A model generated the notes under the pieces. The model was given only the letters and a program-made list of their open reading frames with translations, ran no database searches and had not been told where the DNA came from. A DNA stretch of 64,000 bases, taken from Cohnella hashimotonis (lineage in GTDB: Bacteria; Bacillota; Bacilli; Paenibacillales; Paenibacillaceae). Made by a program: the position numbers and the translations under genes. How positions within the stretch are numbered: position 1 is the first letter of the stretch; each line of letters opens with the position of its first letter. Where the stretch lies: assembly GCF_030014955.1 (NCBI RefSeq), contig NZ_JAGRPV010000002.1:124001-188000 (forward strand), read 5' to 3'. Below are positions 24,083 to 33,372 of this stretch, in pieces.

Positions 24083-24967
24083 ATGAATCCCAAAGTTTAC
24101 GCTTCACTGATTTTCGTCACTATGCTGTCCATGGGGCTCGCGTTTCCGGTCGGCCGGATCGGGCTCGATTATGCGCCGCCTTTCCTGCTCATGTGCATAC
24201 GATTCGTCGCTGCCGGCCTGCTTATGGCCGCGTTCACGGCGCGTCGGGCCAAGCCGAAGGACGTCTCGTCCTGGCTGCGCATCGCGCTGATCGGCACGCT
24301 GAACTCCGCGGGCATCATGGGATGCAGCTATTACAGCATGCGGTGGATCTCGTCCGGCGAGTCGGCGATCCTTATTTTCGTGAACCCGCTGCTCGTCATC
24401 TTGTTCGGCGCCTTGTTCTTGAAGGCCAGGTACAGGGTCGTCCAATGGGCTGGCGTAGCGCTCGGCTTCGCCGGCGTCTTCAGCACGATGGGCGCGCATT
24501 TGTCGATGAACCCGGGGACGCTAATCTCGCTGCTCGGCGCCTGCTGCTTCGCGGCCTCGACGCTGCTCATCAAACGATGGGGACAGGAGCTCGATACCTG
24601 GGTGCTGACCGGCTACCAGATGCTGTTCGGCGGCATCGTGCTGGGCCTGTTGAGCGTACTGTTCGAACATCCGCGCATCGAACTCGGAAGCGGATTTTAT
24701 TTCTCCCTCGCCTGGCTCGTGCTCGTCAATTCGATCCTGCAGTTTTCCGGCTGGTCCTATCTGCTGAAGCGGGGCGACCCGGCAAAAACCAACGCGTTCC
24801 TGTTCCTGGCGCCGTTCTTCGGCGTCATCGGAGGGGCGGTGCTGCTCGGCGAACCGCTCCATGCTTACGTGGCTGCGGGCGGCGCGATGATCTGCGCGGG
24901 CATCTTCCTCGTCAACTGGCGGGGCACGGCGCCGCGAAGCGCCGCTACGACGGCTCGGCAGGCTTAA
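24083..24967 (+). CDS. EamA/DMT-family transporter
   Basis: A 294-residue membrane protein of ten predicted helices in two EamA repeats (about 1-135 and 145-285). The repeat ends show the typical WISSGESAILIFVNPLLVIL and AKTNAFLFLAPFFGVIGG segments. Family members export amino acids, nucleobases or related metabolites. AAGGGGAG precedes the ATG at 24083. Position opposite a LysR regulator suggests ligand-induced export. Substrate unknown. Confidence 0.92.
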   Translation: MNPKVYASLIFVTMLSMGLAFPVGRIGLDYAPPFLLMCIRFVAAGLLMAAFTARRAKPKDVSSWLRIALIGTLNSAGIMGCSYYSMRWISSGESAILIFVNPLLVILFGALFLKARYRVVQWAGVALGFAGVFSTMGAHLSMNPGTLISLLGACCFAASTLLIKRWGQELDTWVLTGYQMLFGGIVLGLLSVLFEHPRIELGSGFYFSLAWLVLVNSILQFSGWSYLLKRGDPAKTNAFLFLAPFFGVIGGAVLLGEPLHAYVAAGGAMICAGIFLVNWRGTAPRSAATTARQA

Positions 24968-24998
24968 GGTCCGTCACGCGCCGACACTTGCAACGGTA

Positions 24999-25007
24999 TG
25001 ATATAAT
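24999..25007 (+). promoter_or_regulatory. Extended -10 promoter of prfA
   Basis: TGATATAAT (24999-25007), with TG one base before TATAAT, lies 38 bp before the prfA start. The same TGATATAAT form is used before ywlC at 31340. Confidence 0.65.
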
Positions 25008-25045
25008 GGGAAGACTACGATTACGATTACCGGAGGTTGGTTGAA

Positions 25046-26128
25046 GTGCTGGATCGACTGCAGGCACTGGCGGACCGATACGAAAAGCTGAGCGAGTTAT
25101 TGTGCGACCCGGACGTGATGAACGATTCGGCCCGTCTGCGCGCGTATGCGAAGGAACAATCGGACCTGCAAGAGCCGTATCAGGCTTACGTGGAATATAA
25201 GCAAGTGTCGGAGCAGCTGACCGACGCCAAGGCGATGCTCGAAGACAAGCTGGACGACGAGATGAAGGCCATGGTCAAAATGGAGATCGAGGAGCTCGCC
25301 GCCCGTAAAGAGGAACTGGAGGAACTGGTGCGCGTCCTGCTGCTGCCGAAGGATCCCAACGACGACAAGAACGTCATCGTCGAGATCCGGGGCGCGGCCG
25401 GCGGCGAAGAGGCGAACTTGTTCGCCGCGGAGCTGTACCGGATGTACGCCAAGTACGCCGACAGCCAGGGCTGGCGCACGGAGCTGCTCGAAGCGAGCGT
25501 GAGCGACCTCGGCGGCTTCAAGGAAGTCATTTTCACCATCAACGGACAAGGCGCCTACAGCAAGATGAAGTTCGAGAGCGGCGCCCATCGCGTGCAGCGG
25601 GTGCCCGAGACCGAGTCCGGCGGACGGATCCATACGTCGACCTCGACCGTCGTCGTCATGCCGGAGGCTGAAGAGCTGGACATCGAGATTCTGGACAAAG
25701 ACATTCGCGTGGACACATTCTGCTCGAGCGGCGCGGGCGGCCAGTCGGTCAATACGACCAAGTCCGCCGTGCGCGTGACGCACATCCCGACCGGTATTAT
25801 CGCCACCTGTCAGGACGGCAAGTCCCAGAATGACAACAAGGCAAAGGCGCTTCAGGTGCTTCGCACCCGGATCATGGACATCAAGATCCAGGAGGAGACC
25901 GCCAAGTACGCGGGCGAGCGCCGCGAGAAGGTCGGCACCGGCGACCGCAGCGAGCGCATCCGCACGTACAACTTCCCGCAGAGCCGGGTTACCGATCACC
26001 GCATCGGCCTGACGCTGCACAAGCTCGATTCCGTGCTGAACGGCGAGATGAACGAGATCGTGCAGGCGCTGTCGATCGCGGAGCAGGCGGAGCTGCTCGA
26101 GAAGGAAGGCATGGCGTCGAGTCATTAA
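25046..26128 (+). CDS. prfA: Peptide chain release factor 1
   Basis: A 360-residue class I release factor that reads UAA and UAG. The stop-recognition loop lies near [18 protein letters not shown] (PET tripeptide), and the catalytic GGQ is in [16 protein letters not shown] around residue 230. The GTG at 25046 has GGAGG 9 bases upstream and gives the usual start [15 protein letters not shown]; a TTG at 25037 would touch the ribosome site. Its methylase gene prmC, normally adjacent, is 3.4 kb away here. A small duplication covers the stop codon. Confidence 0.97.
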   Translation: MLDRLQALADRYEKLSELLCDPDVMNDSARLRAYAKEQSDLQEPYQAYVEYKQVSEQLTDAKAMLEDKLDDEMKAMVKMEIEELAARKEELEELVRVLLLPKDPNDDKNVIVEIRGAAGGEEANLFAAELYRMYAKYADSQGWRTELLEASVSDLGGFKEVIFTINGQGAYSKMKFESGAHRVQRVPETESGGRIHTSTSTVVVMPEAEELDIEILDKDIRVDTFCSSGAGGQSVNTTKSAVRVTHIPTGIIATCQDGKSQNDNKAKALQVLRTRIMDIKIQEETAKYAGERREKVGTGDRSERIRTYNFPQSRVTDHRIGLTLHKLDSVLNGEMNEIVQALSIAEQAELLEKEGMASSH

Positions 26129-26156
26129 AATGAAGTCGAGTCATTAAAGTGAATTT

Positions 26157-26198
26157 GAAGACATCTCACCTTTAACGGGTCGGATGTCTTCTTTTTTT
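26157..26198 (+). terminator. Intrinsic terminator of prfA
   Basis: GAAGACATC (26157-26165) pairs with GATGTCTTC (26183-26191), followed by seven T. Its presence shows prfA is transcribed apart from the genes that follow. Confidence 0.88.
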
Positions 26199-26330
26199 GG
26201 ATTTATGTTCCGGCGAATGCCGTTTCCCGAAATGAAATTTTGGGTAAAAATTGGAAATGCCTCTCCCTTGAATGTCTTTGAAGAGAGGCGAGAGATAGGT
26301 TAAATTCCGAAGGATGTTAGGAGTGAGAGG

Positions 26331-26804
26331 ATGATCATTCGTGTAGCCCGCGGGGCGGCCGTACTGCTGCTGGGGAGCGTACTTCTCGGCGCATGCGCAG
26401 ACAAGGAACCGTCCGCGGTGAACGCGGTGAATGCGCCGACCGGCGGCAGCGTGGCCGAGGCTGGGGTACAGTCGGATTCCGCCGAGCGTCCATCGTACTT
26501 GCCTGCGGGATTTCCGCTGCCCGACGATGCCGATATTCGCACGTCCCACCAGGAAACGACGGACGGCAAACGCTCCGTGCTGCTTATTTTCGCAACCAAG
26601 AAGAGCATGGATGAGGTTTCGGCCCTATACAAGGATTACTTCGATGCCGAGCTGGGCGAGAATGCCGTCCAGACAGTCGACGACAAGAACCTGATCATAC
26701 AGGGGAACAGTAAAACCGAAAAAGAAACGTGGTCGATGATCGGGGGCCCGCTGGCCGCGGAAGATGGCGTCGTGGAGCTCACGTTGACCTGGACGGAAGT
26801 GTAG
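26331..26804 (+). CDS. Putative lipoprotein, 157 residues
   Basis: Lipobox LLGAC with cysteine 22 and a linker to about residue 50. The domain that follows contains YLPAGFPLPDDADIR and a DEVSALYKDYFDAELGE helix, a pattern of small envelope proteins in Bacillales (similar in outline to lipoproteins with a DUF-type ferredoxin-like fold). GGATGTTAGGAG lies just upstream of the ATG. It belongs to the block inserted between prfA and prmC. Function not recognised. Confidence 0.75.
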   Translation: MIIRVARGAAVLLLGSVLLGACADKEPSAVNAVNAPTGGSVAEAGVQSDSAERPSYLPAGFPLPDDADIRTSHQETTDGKRSVLLIFATKKSMDEVSALYKDYFDAELGENAVQTVDDKNLIIQGNSKTEKETWSMIGGPLAAEDGVVELTLTWTEV

Positions 26805-26825
26805 CTTGCTGCAGTGGCTGAAATA

Positions 26826-26874
26826 AACAAGAAAGAGCTCTTGCGTTTAACGGCGCAGGAGCTCTTTCTTGTTT
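26826..26874. terminator. Bidirectional terminator between convergent genes
   Basis: AACAAGAAAGAGCTC pairs with GAGCTCTTTCTTGTT (outer arms 26826-26840 and 26859-26873) with an inner GCG/CGC extension. T-rich sequence follows on the plus strand and on the minus strand (complement of AAATAAA). Confidence 0.85.
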
Positions 26875-26919
26875 GCGGAAATTTGGGGGAGAAACGCAGC
26901 TTGATCAAAGAACTCGGCT

Positions 26920-27765
26920 TTAGAGGGATTCGTTGATTAAACGGTCGAGTCTGGCCGTCGTGTCGTTCTCCGACGAAGGCATATTGACGATTACCGTCAA
27001 ATGAGGCGCGTTCGACACGGTGAAGGCCGCTTGTTCGAATACGAGCAGCCCCGCTGACGGATGATAGTTGCGCTTCGTGCCCTCCGGCCCGTTTAGCACG
27101 TCGTGCGTCGGCCACCACTCGCGGAATTCGGCGCTCTCGCGGGTCAGCTCTTCGATCATCGCCAGCCACCAGGGATCTCCGGCGAATCTGGCGTATCCCG
27201 CGCGAAACTGAGCCAGCCGATGGCGTGCATGCGGCTCCCAGCCTTCGCGGAGCAGCCCGCGTACGTACGGCGAGGTGAATGTCCGCCATACGGTATTGCG
27301 CTCCCGCGGGGACATCGCCCCGTAATCGCCGTAGATCAGACAGGCCGGCCGATTCCAGGCCACGACATCCATCCGCTGATCGGTTGCGATCGCCGGGCTG
27401 GGCGTCTGCAGCTCGAGAAACCGCCACAGCGTTCGCGGCACGGCTCCGTCGTCGGGCTGCGGGTCGGCCGGCAGCTGCCGCAGCGCGAGCAAGTACAGAT
27501 GCCTTCGCTCGGTTGCGTCGAGCCGCAGGGCTGCGGCGATGCTGTCCAGCACCTGCGCGGATGCCTGGATATCGCGCGCTTGCTCCAGCCACGTGTACCA
27601 ATCCGCGCTGACGCCGGCCAGCAGCGCCACTTCCTCTCGCCGCAGTCCGGGCGTGCGCCGTCTGCCTCCGCCGGGCAGTCCGACCTGCTCCGGGGACAGT
27701 CTGGCTCGCCTTGTCTTCAGGAACAGCGCGAGCTCACGCTGCCGCTGGTCGTTTGCAGGTTCCAT
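26920..27765 (-). CDS. XRE-family regulator with MmyB-like ligand domain
   Basis: A 281-residue protein. The HTH (about 20-75) contains RRTPGLRREEVALLAGVSAD and YTWLEQARDIQASAQVLD, a hallmark of the MmyB-like XRE group. The C-terminal domain (about 105-275) is the PAS-like MmyB ligand-binding region, with WNRPACLIYGDY and HPSAGLLVFEQ. Such proteins bind fatty-acid-like ligands and often control an adjacent oxidoreductase or transporter. The ATG at 27765 is preferred over a GTG at 27777, which would overlap AAAAGGAA. It is divergent from the DHA2 efflux gene. Confidence 0.9.
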   Translation of the reverse strand: MEPANDQRQRELALFLKTRRARLSPEQVGLPGGGRRRTPGLRREEVALLAGVSADWYTWLEQARDIQASAQVLDSIAAALRLDATERRHLYLLALRQLPADPQPDDGAVPRTLWRFLELQTPSPAIATDQRMDVVAWNRPACLIYGDYGAMSPRERNTVWRTFTSPYVRGLLREGWEPHARHRLAQFRAGYARFAGDPWWLAMIEELTRESAEFREWWPTHDVLNGPEGTKRNYHPSAGLLVFEQAAFTVSNAPHLTVIVNMPSSENDTTARLDRLINESL

Positions 27766-27798
27766 GGCTGGCTTCACTTCCTTTTCGGCGAAGCGACA

Positions 27799-27827
27799 TT
27801 ATCCGGGGAGTGGCGCTCCCGGGATAA
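27799..27827. promoter_or_regulatory. Long inverted repeat upstream of the XRE gene
   Basis: TTATCC-GGGGAG and CTCCCG-GGATAA (27799-27810 and 27816-27827) form 12-bp arms with one mismatch in the divergent region. Probable operator for the XRE protein; no T run follows, so a terminator is unlikely. Confidence 0.5.
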
Positions 27828-27918
27828 ACCCTCCGCTTACGCATGCGTCAGCATCATTATAAACTGACCGGGATGCGGATGGCGACAGACGCCGTTCGGA
27901 AAACGGAGGGAAACAGGA

Positions 27919-29313
27919 ATGGAAACAGAAATGGAAACAGTCGATCGAACGAGCGTGGGGCGCGAAACCGGACGTGGCCGCGCCATGCTGCTGCTAGGCC
28001 TGTCGCTCGGCTACTTTATGGTGCTGATGGACACGACAGCGCTCGGCGTGGCGCTGCCCGCGATCCGCGCCGATCTGGACGGAGGTCTGTCGGGCTTGCA
28101 ATGGGTGGTCAACGCGTACACGATCGTTTTCGCCGGCTTGCTGATGTCTATGGGCGCGCTGGCCGATCGGCTGGGCGCCAAGCGTGTCTATGGGGCGGGT
28201 CTGGGCGTTTTTCTCGTTGCATCCGCGCTTTGCGCCGCTTCGCCATCGCTGGGCGCGCTCGTCGGATTTCGTGCCTTGCTGGGCGTCGGCGGGGCAGCCT
28301 TGCTGCCCGCTTCGCTTGCGCTGCTGGCCAAGTCATACCCGCAGCCGGCCGCGAGGGCGAGGGCGCTCGGCATCTGGGCGGCGACGACGGGAGCGGCTAT
28401 GGCGATCGGCCCCGTCGCGGGAGGCTTGCTCGCCGACAGCTGGGGCTGGAGGAGCATTTTCCTGATTAATGTACCGCTCGCCGCCGTCAGTCTGGCCGTC
28501 GTCGGGCGACTGGCAGGCGCCGACATCGGACGCGGGCGGCGCGGCCTCGATCCGGCCGGACAAGCGACCTGCATCGCGGCGATCGCTTCGCTCGCCTATG
28601 CGCTGACCGAGGGACAAACGCGCGGATGGACGTCGCCGTTCGTGCTGGGCGCATTCGGCCTGTTTGCGCTCGCGTCCGCGGGCTTTGCGGCAGCGGAATG
28701 GAGAGGCAAGGCGCCGCTGCTGCCGCTTCGTATGCTCGCTGTGCCGACCGTGTCGGCCGGCATGCTGTCCGGGCTGCTCGTTAACATCGGCCTGTCCGGC
28801 GTGCTGTTCGCGCTGCCGCTCTATTTTCAGCAGGCCCGGGGTTACGAGGCGCACGCCGCGGGTCTGGCGCTGCTGCCGATGACGATCCCGCTGGCGTTCA
28901 ACCCGATACTGACGGGAAGGATTGTCGGCCGTATCGGCGCGAAACTGCCTATGGCCACCGGCTTCGCCTTCTGCGCGGCGGGCGTTATGACCCTGGCTGC
29001 CGCGACGAGGGATCACGGCTACGCGTATGATTTAATCGGACTGCTGCTCGTCGGCTTCGGTACCTCCCTCGCCATTCCGTCCCTGATGGCCGCCGTTATG
29101 GCCGCTTCGCCGCCCGAGTGGACCGGATCTGCCTCCGGCGCGCTCAATGCGTCGCGTCAGCTCGGAGCGACGCTCGGCGTCGTGCTGATGGGCGCCTTCC
29201 TCGGACATGCCGGGTCGACGGAGGCGGGCGTCCGGCAGGGGTTCGTCACACTTGGAATCGTCCTGGCGGCAGGCGCGCTCCTGGCTTGGTCGAAGATTGG
29301 GCGGGAGCGGTGA
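27919..29313 (+). CDS. MFS transporter, DHA2 (EmrB/QacA) family
   Basis: A 464-residue protein with about 14 membrane helices. Motif D1-like LMDTTALGVALPAIRADL stands in helix 1, motif A GALADRLGAKRVYG after helix 2, and antiporter motif C GAAMAIGPVAGGLLAD in helix 5. Drug:proton antiport is the usual role. GGAGGG is 8 bases before the ATG. A divergent XRE/MmyB regulator with a strong inverted repeat between them suggests inducible expression. No terminator is obvious in the 225 bp before prmC. Confidence 0.93.
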   Translation: METEMETVDRTSVGRETGRGRAMLLLGLSLGYFMVLMDTTALGVALPAIRADLDGGLSGLQWVVNAYTIVFAGLLMSMGALADRLGAKRVYGAGLGVFLVASALCAASPSLGALVGFRALLGVGGAALLPASLALLAKSYPQPAARARALGIWAATTGAAMAIGPVAGGLLADSWGWRSIFLINVPLAAVSLAVVGRLAGADIGRGRRGLDPAGQATCIAAIASLAYALTEGQTRGWTSPFVLGAFGLFALASAGFAAAEWRGKAPLLPLRMLAVPTVSAGMLSGLLVNIGLSGVLFALPLYFQQARGYEAHAAGLALLPMTIPLAFNPILTGRIVGRIGAKLPMATGFAFCAAGVMTLAAATRDHGYAYDLIGLLLVGFGTSLAIPSLMAAVMAASPPEWTGSASGALNASRQLGATLGVVLMGAFLGHAGSTEAGVRQGFVTLGIVLAAGALLAWSKIGRER

Positions 29314-29538
29314 CTCTAGATATCCTAGTTGTGAGGGCAGCTTGGCGCCGGTGCAAGAATAAGGGCCATGAGTGCCTCAATCACACTCAAAAAGGCTACT
29401 CCTGAGTAAATAGCGGTCAAAAATGCCGCTATCGCGCCCCATTATGCAGTCTCCTCGTATAAAAGAAGCGGCATGTGGTACCATGGCGGTATATCATAAG
29501 TCCGGAATAAATGGATTATTCGGCAAAGGGAGGACGGC

Positions 29539-30471
29539 ATGGAGCAAGGACGAACGTACGGCGAAGTGTGGAAGGCCGGTGCACGACGGTTGGCGCAGGC
29601 TGGAATAGACGAAACGGAGGCCGAGGCGGGGGCGGAGTTGCTGATCTTGCACGTACTCGGGATCGGCAAAGCCGAGCTGCTGCGGGATTTGAGAGAGCCG
29701 TTTCCGGAGGCGAAGCGACGGGCGTGGGAGACGATGCTGGCGCGGAGGGCGGCAGGGGAGCCGGCACAATACGTGACCGGCGAGCAGTATTTCTACGGCA
29801 GGCGTTTTGCCGTGACCCCGGCGGTGCTGATTCCGAGGCCGGAGACGGAGCTGCTGGCCGAGGCGGTGCTTGAAGGGGCGGACAGGATCGAAGCGGCGCG
29901 TAAGGCGGCGCAGGCGGGGACCGCGCGAAGCGGCGCACGGGAAATGGAGCTGCGCGTGCTGGATGTCGGCACCGGTAGCGGCGCGCTGGCGGTCACGTTG
30001 AAGCTGGAGCGGCCCGGCTGGCAGGTGACCGCCAGCGATCTGTCGCCGGAAGCGCTCGACGTGGCTGCGGGCAACGCGTCCGCGCTCGGGGCAAGCGTCC
30101 GCTTCGTGCAGGGCGATTTGCTGGCGCCGTTTCTGGCGGGGGGCGCGCTCGCTGGAGAGCGGATTGATATCCTCGTATCCAATCCGCCGTATATTCCTTC
30201 GTCGGACCTGCCCGGTCTGCAGGCGGAAGTGCGCGAGCACGAGCCGCATCTTGCGCTGGACGGAGGGCCGGACGGGCTTGCGCCGTACCGTCGGATGGCG
30301 GAGCAGTTGAGCGGGCTGGCGGAGCTGCCTGCGATGGTCGCGTGGGAGGTCGGCATTCATCAGGCGGAGCAGGCGGCTTCGCTTCTCCGCGAGGCGGCCG
30401 CTTGGGACGAGATCCGCATCGTACGCGATTACGCCGGCATCGACCGCCACGTGCTCGCGCTTCGTTTCTAA
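29539..30471 (+). CDS. prmC: Peptide chain release factor N5-glutamine methyltransferase
   Basis: A 310-residue SAM-dependent methyltransferase that methylates the GGQ glutamine of release factors. The helical N-domain (1-90) is followed by the Rossmann domain with DVGTGSGALAV (SAM site) and the catalytic NPPY in LVSNPPYIPSSDL. Length is slightly above normal because of an Ala/Arg-rich insertion near residue 130. AAGGGAGG precedes the ATG. The next gene is spoIIR, as in Bacillus. Confidence 0.95.
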   Translation: MEQGRTYGEVWKAGARRLAQAGIDETEAEAGAELLILHVLGIGKAELLRDLREPFPEAKRRAWETMLARRAAGEPAQYVTGEQYFYGRRFAVTPAVLIPRPETELLAEAVLEGADRIEAARKAAQAGTARSGAREMELRVLDVGTGSGALAVTLKLERPGWQVTASDLSPEALDVAAGNASALGASVRFVQGDLLAPFLAGGALAGERIDILVSNPPYIPSSDLPGLQAEVREHEPHLALDGGPDGLAPYRRMAEQLSGLAELPAMVAWEVGIHQAEQAASLLREAAAWDEIRIVRDYAGIDRHVLALRF

Positions 30472-30584
30472 AAAACAAAATATAGATTGCTAGGTTTACA
30501 GATTCGAGAGAAGGACATAATGAGGACTAAGCCGTTCCGGAACGCATCGGCCGCACCGACGGGTGCGCACAAGGAGCGAGAACG

Positions 30585-31313
30585 ATGCGTGGTCTTCGTC
30601 ATTATGGTCCTTTTCTTTTTCTTCTTCTTATCGGTCTGTCGGGCTTTTCCACATTGGCAGTGAACCGCGCCTCGGCGGACGCCGAAGGCGACGATACGAT
30701 ACCGAACCAGGCGATCCGCATCCGGATCATCGCCAATTCGGACAGCGATCGCGATCAGGAGATCAAGCGTAAAGTGCGCGACGACGTCGCCGCGTTGATC
30801 GAATCCTGGGGCGAGATGCCGGGCACGATCGAGGAGGCGCGCGCGTTCATCCGTTCGCGGCTCGCGGACGTCGAGGCGGCGGCGAACAAGTCGCTGAAGG
30901 GCTCCAAAGCCGGCTACGGCGAAAAGACGGAGCTTGCGGTCGTGGATTTTCCGGCGAAAACGTTCGAGGGAAAAACGTATCCGGCGGGGCAGTACGAGGC
31001 GCTCCGGATCACGCTCGGCAAGGGCGGCGGCGCCAACTGGTGGTGCGTGCTGTTCCCGCCGTTGTGCCTGGCTGCGTCGGCCAAGACGGACGATCAGGTT
31101 GAGACCGACGCGAAGGAGCCTGCCAAGCAGACGGCAGCTGCGCAAAAGGGAGATCAAGCCGACGCTGCTAAGATCAAAAAGGCGTCCGCGAACGCAGCGC
31201 AAGAGGACGGCGTCATCGCCGCGGCGGTGCCTGCGGAGAAGCCGAAGGCCGAGTTCTTCCTGATCGTGCTGCTTGAGAAGCTGTTCAGCTTCATCGCATC
31301 TTTGTTCGCTTGA
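30585..31313 (+). CDS. spoIIR: Stage II sporulation protein R
   Basis: A 242-residue secreted signalling protein made in the forespore under sigma-F. It triggers SpoIIGA to process pro-sigma-E in the mother cell. The signal peptide (1-30) is followed by the conserved IRIRIIANSDSDRDQEIKR and GANWWCVLFPPLC segments. The C-terminal part (about 160-242) is longer than in B. subtilis, Lys/Ala-rich and ends in a hydrophobic segment (FFLIVLLEKLFSFIASLF), so membrane retention is possible. AAGGAGCGAG lies upstream of the ATG. Direct evidence of an endospore former. Confidence 0.95.
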   Translation: MRGLRHYGPFLFLLLIGLSGFSTLAVNRASADAEGDDTIPNQAIRIRIIANSDSDRDQEIKRKVRDDVAALIESWGEMPGTIEEARAFIRSRLADVEAAANKSLKGSKAGYGEKTELAVVDFPAKTFEGKTYPAGQYEALRITLGKGGGANWWCVLFPPLCLAASAKTDDQVETDAKEPAKQTAAAQKGDQADAAKIKKASANAAQEDGVIAAAVPAEKPKAEFFLIVLLEKLFSFIASLFA

Positions 31314-31339
31314 ACGGATCGTTGATCGCCTGAACGCTG

Positions 31340-31348
31340 TGATATAAT
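31340..31348 (+). promoter_or_regulatory. Extended -10 promoter of ywlC
   Basis: TGATATAAT is at 31340-31348, 33 bp before the ATG. No terminator separates spoIIR from this gene. Confidence 0.6.
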
Positions 31349-31380
31349 CGTCCTAACTTGAAGGAACGCGAGGGACGGAC

Positions 31381-32523
31381 ATGCATACGAATACGAGATA
31401 TTGGACGCCGGCGGACGGGGATGCCGGCTTGAACGAAGCCGCCGCGGCGCTTGCCGCAGGCGGCGTTGTGGCGTTTCCGACCGAGACGGTGTACGGGCTC
31501 GGGGCGGACGCGCGCAGCGATGCGGCCGCGGAGCGGATCTTCGCGGCCAAGGGAAGGCCTTCGGACAATCCGCTGATCGTGCATCTGGCGGATGCGGCGG
31601 ACGTGGAAGCGCTGGCCGCCGAGGTGTCGCCGCTGGAGCGGACGCTCATGGCCGCCTTCTGGCCGGGGCCGCTCACGCTCGTGCTGCCGGTGCGTCAGGA
31701 CGCCGTTGCGGCCCGCGTCACTGCGGGCCTCGATACGGTCGCCGTGCGCGTGCCGGCGCACGAGACCGCGCGCCGGCTGATCGCGGCCGCCGGCTGCCCG
31801 GTCGCGGCGCCCAGCGCGAACCGCTCGGGCCGGCCGAGCCCGACGCTCGCGAGCCATGTGCGCGACGATCTTGACGGGCGCATCGACGGCGTGCTCGACG
31901 GCGGCCCGACCGGCGTCGGCGTGGAGTCGACCGTCGTCCGCGTGCTCGGCGGCGACGTGCATATCCTGCGGCCGGGCGGCGTGACGGCCGAGCAGCTGCG
32001 CGCGGCGGCGGGCGAAGCGGCCCGCGTTGTAGTCGCGGGCGCGGAGGCTGCCGCAGGCGACGGCGATGCCGCAGGCGCGGCTGACTCCCCTGGCGCCGCA
32101 AGCGCAATCGATGCCGCCGGTGCCGATGCGGCGGCAGTGGGAGCCCCGGGCGCGCCGCGCTCGCCCGGCGTGAAGTACGCCCATTACGCCCCGCAGGGCG
32201 TAATGGCGATCGCTTCCGGCGCGCCGGAGGCCGTGCGCGCCGCGGTGCAGGCCGCCGTCGACGACGCGCGGCGGCGGGGCGAGCCTGCGGGCGTGCTGTG
32301 CTGCGACGAGCACGCCGGGTTTTACAGCGCGGACGCCGTCATCGCGCTGGGCCCGCGCGCGGCGCCGGCGGCCGCCGCGCAGGCGCTGTACGCGGCGCTG
32401 CGCGAATGCGACGCGCGCGGCCTGCGGTTCATCGCGGCCGAAGCCTTCCCGGAGGAAGGCATCGGGGCCGCGCTCATGAACCGCATGCGCAAGGCGGCCG
32501 GCGGGCGGACGCTGCCGGTCTGA
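31381..32523 (+). CDS. ywlC: L-threonylcarbamoyladenylate synthase (Sua5 type)
   Basis: A 380-residue enzyme that makes threonylcarbamoyl-AMP for the t6A37 modification of tRNAs. The YrdC domain (about 15-205) has VVAFPTETVYGLGADA, KGRPSDNPLIVHL and the SANRSGRPSPT motif. It is the long Sua5 type with a C-terminal Sua5 domain (about 265-380, starting SPGVKYAHYAPQ). The linker (215-262) is extremely Ala/Gly-rich. Local GC is very high throughout. Position after spoIIR matches the Bacillus order. Confidence 0.95.
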   Translation: MHTNTRYWTPADGDAGLNEAAAALAAGGVVAFPTETVYGLGADARSDAAAERIFAAKGRPSDNPLIVHLADAADVEALAAEVSPLERTLMAAFWPGPLTLVLPVRQDAVAARVTAGLDTVAVRVPAHETARRLIAAAGCPVAAPSANRSGRPSPTLASHVRDDLDGRIDGVLDGGPTGVGVESTVVRVLGGDVHILRPGGVTAEQLRAAAGEAARVVVAGAEAAAGDGDAAGAADSPGAASAIDAAGADAAAVGAPGAPRSPGVKYAHYAPQGVMAIASGAPEAVRAAVQAAVDDARRRGEPAGVLCCDEHAGFYSADAVIALGPRAAPAAAAQALYAALRECDARGLRFIAAEAFPEEGIGAALMNRMRKAAGGRTLPV

Positions 32524-32758
32524 TCGGGCGCCGTCAAAGGGCGTCGCAACACCATTTTGTCTCGCCGTTAGACGCGAGCATGAATGATCCACGCGCAATT
32601 CCGCCCTCCGGCACCGAATCGTACCAAGCTCGCAGCCTCGATATTCGCCCGGCTCTTCTTCAGCCACAATCGTTGCGCCTGCCTTTCGTCGGGTCATGTT
32701 CGCCGTCTTGTCCGCATATGCTCCCTATATCGGGCTAGCTGGACAAGGGGGCTAAAGC

Positions 32759-33316
32759 ATGGAATGGTCTGCGGCGGCAGGGCATTTGATTACGATCGGC
32801 ATTATGGCGGTCGCGCTCGGGATGGATGCCTTCTCGCTCGGCATCGGAATCGGGCTTAAGGGCATCCGGAAGCTGGACGTGCTCAAGCTGAGCGCCCTGA
32901 TCGCTTTGTTCCACGTATTGATGCCGCTTGGCGGGATGCTGACCGGGCACTACGTGAGCGGACTGTTGGGCGGCGTCGCGACGTCGGCTGCGGGTGCGCT
33001 CCTGATCCTGCTCGGCGGGCATATGGTATACAGCGCGATCCGGGGGGAGGCGGTAACGTCGTTCAACCACCGGACGTTTTGGGGCATGCTCGTTTTCGCC
33101 CTCAGCGTGAGCATCGACGCCTTTTCGGTCGGCGTCTCGCTGGGCATGTTCTCCGCGCATATGATGTTTACGGTGCTGATGTTCGGATTCGTGGGTGGAG
33201 CCATGAGCGTGCTGGGTCTGCTGCTCGGGACGCGCGTGAGCCAGTCGCTCGGCGGTTACGGGGAAGCGTTCGGCGGGGTCATATTGTTTGCATTCGGCCT
33301 GCTGTTTCTGATATAA
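32759..33316 (+). CDS. mntP: Manganese efflux pump MntP
   Basis: A 185-residue membrane protein of six helices formed by a duplication. The twin motifs are ALGMDAFSLGIGIG (helix 1) and SVSIDAFSVGVSLG (helix 4), each with the aspartate needed for Mn(II) export. AAGGGGG lies 7 bases upstream of the ATG. It corresponds to ywlD in the B. subtilis order. The 235 bp before it show no yybP-ykoY riboswitch core that I can recognise. Confidence 0.92.
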   Translation: MEWSAAAGHLITIGIMAVALGMDAFSLGIGIGLKGIRKLDVLKLSALIALFHVLMPLGGMLTGHYVSGLLGGVATSAAGALLILLGGHMVYSAIRGEAVTSFNHRTFWGMLVFALSVSIDAFSVGVSLGMFSAHMMFTVLMFGFVGGAMSVLGLLLGTRVSQSLGGYGEAFGGVILFAFGLLFLI

Positions 33317-33372
33317 CTAGTTCACTATAAAGTGACGGGGCGACGGTCCGTCCGAATGAGGAGGCTAGGATA

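Noticed and set aside
32524..32758. Manganese (yybP-ykoY) riboswitch upstream of mntP
   Set aside because: The conserved loop sequences of that aptamer could not be found in this leader.
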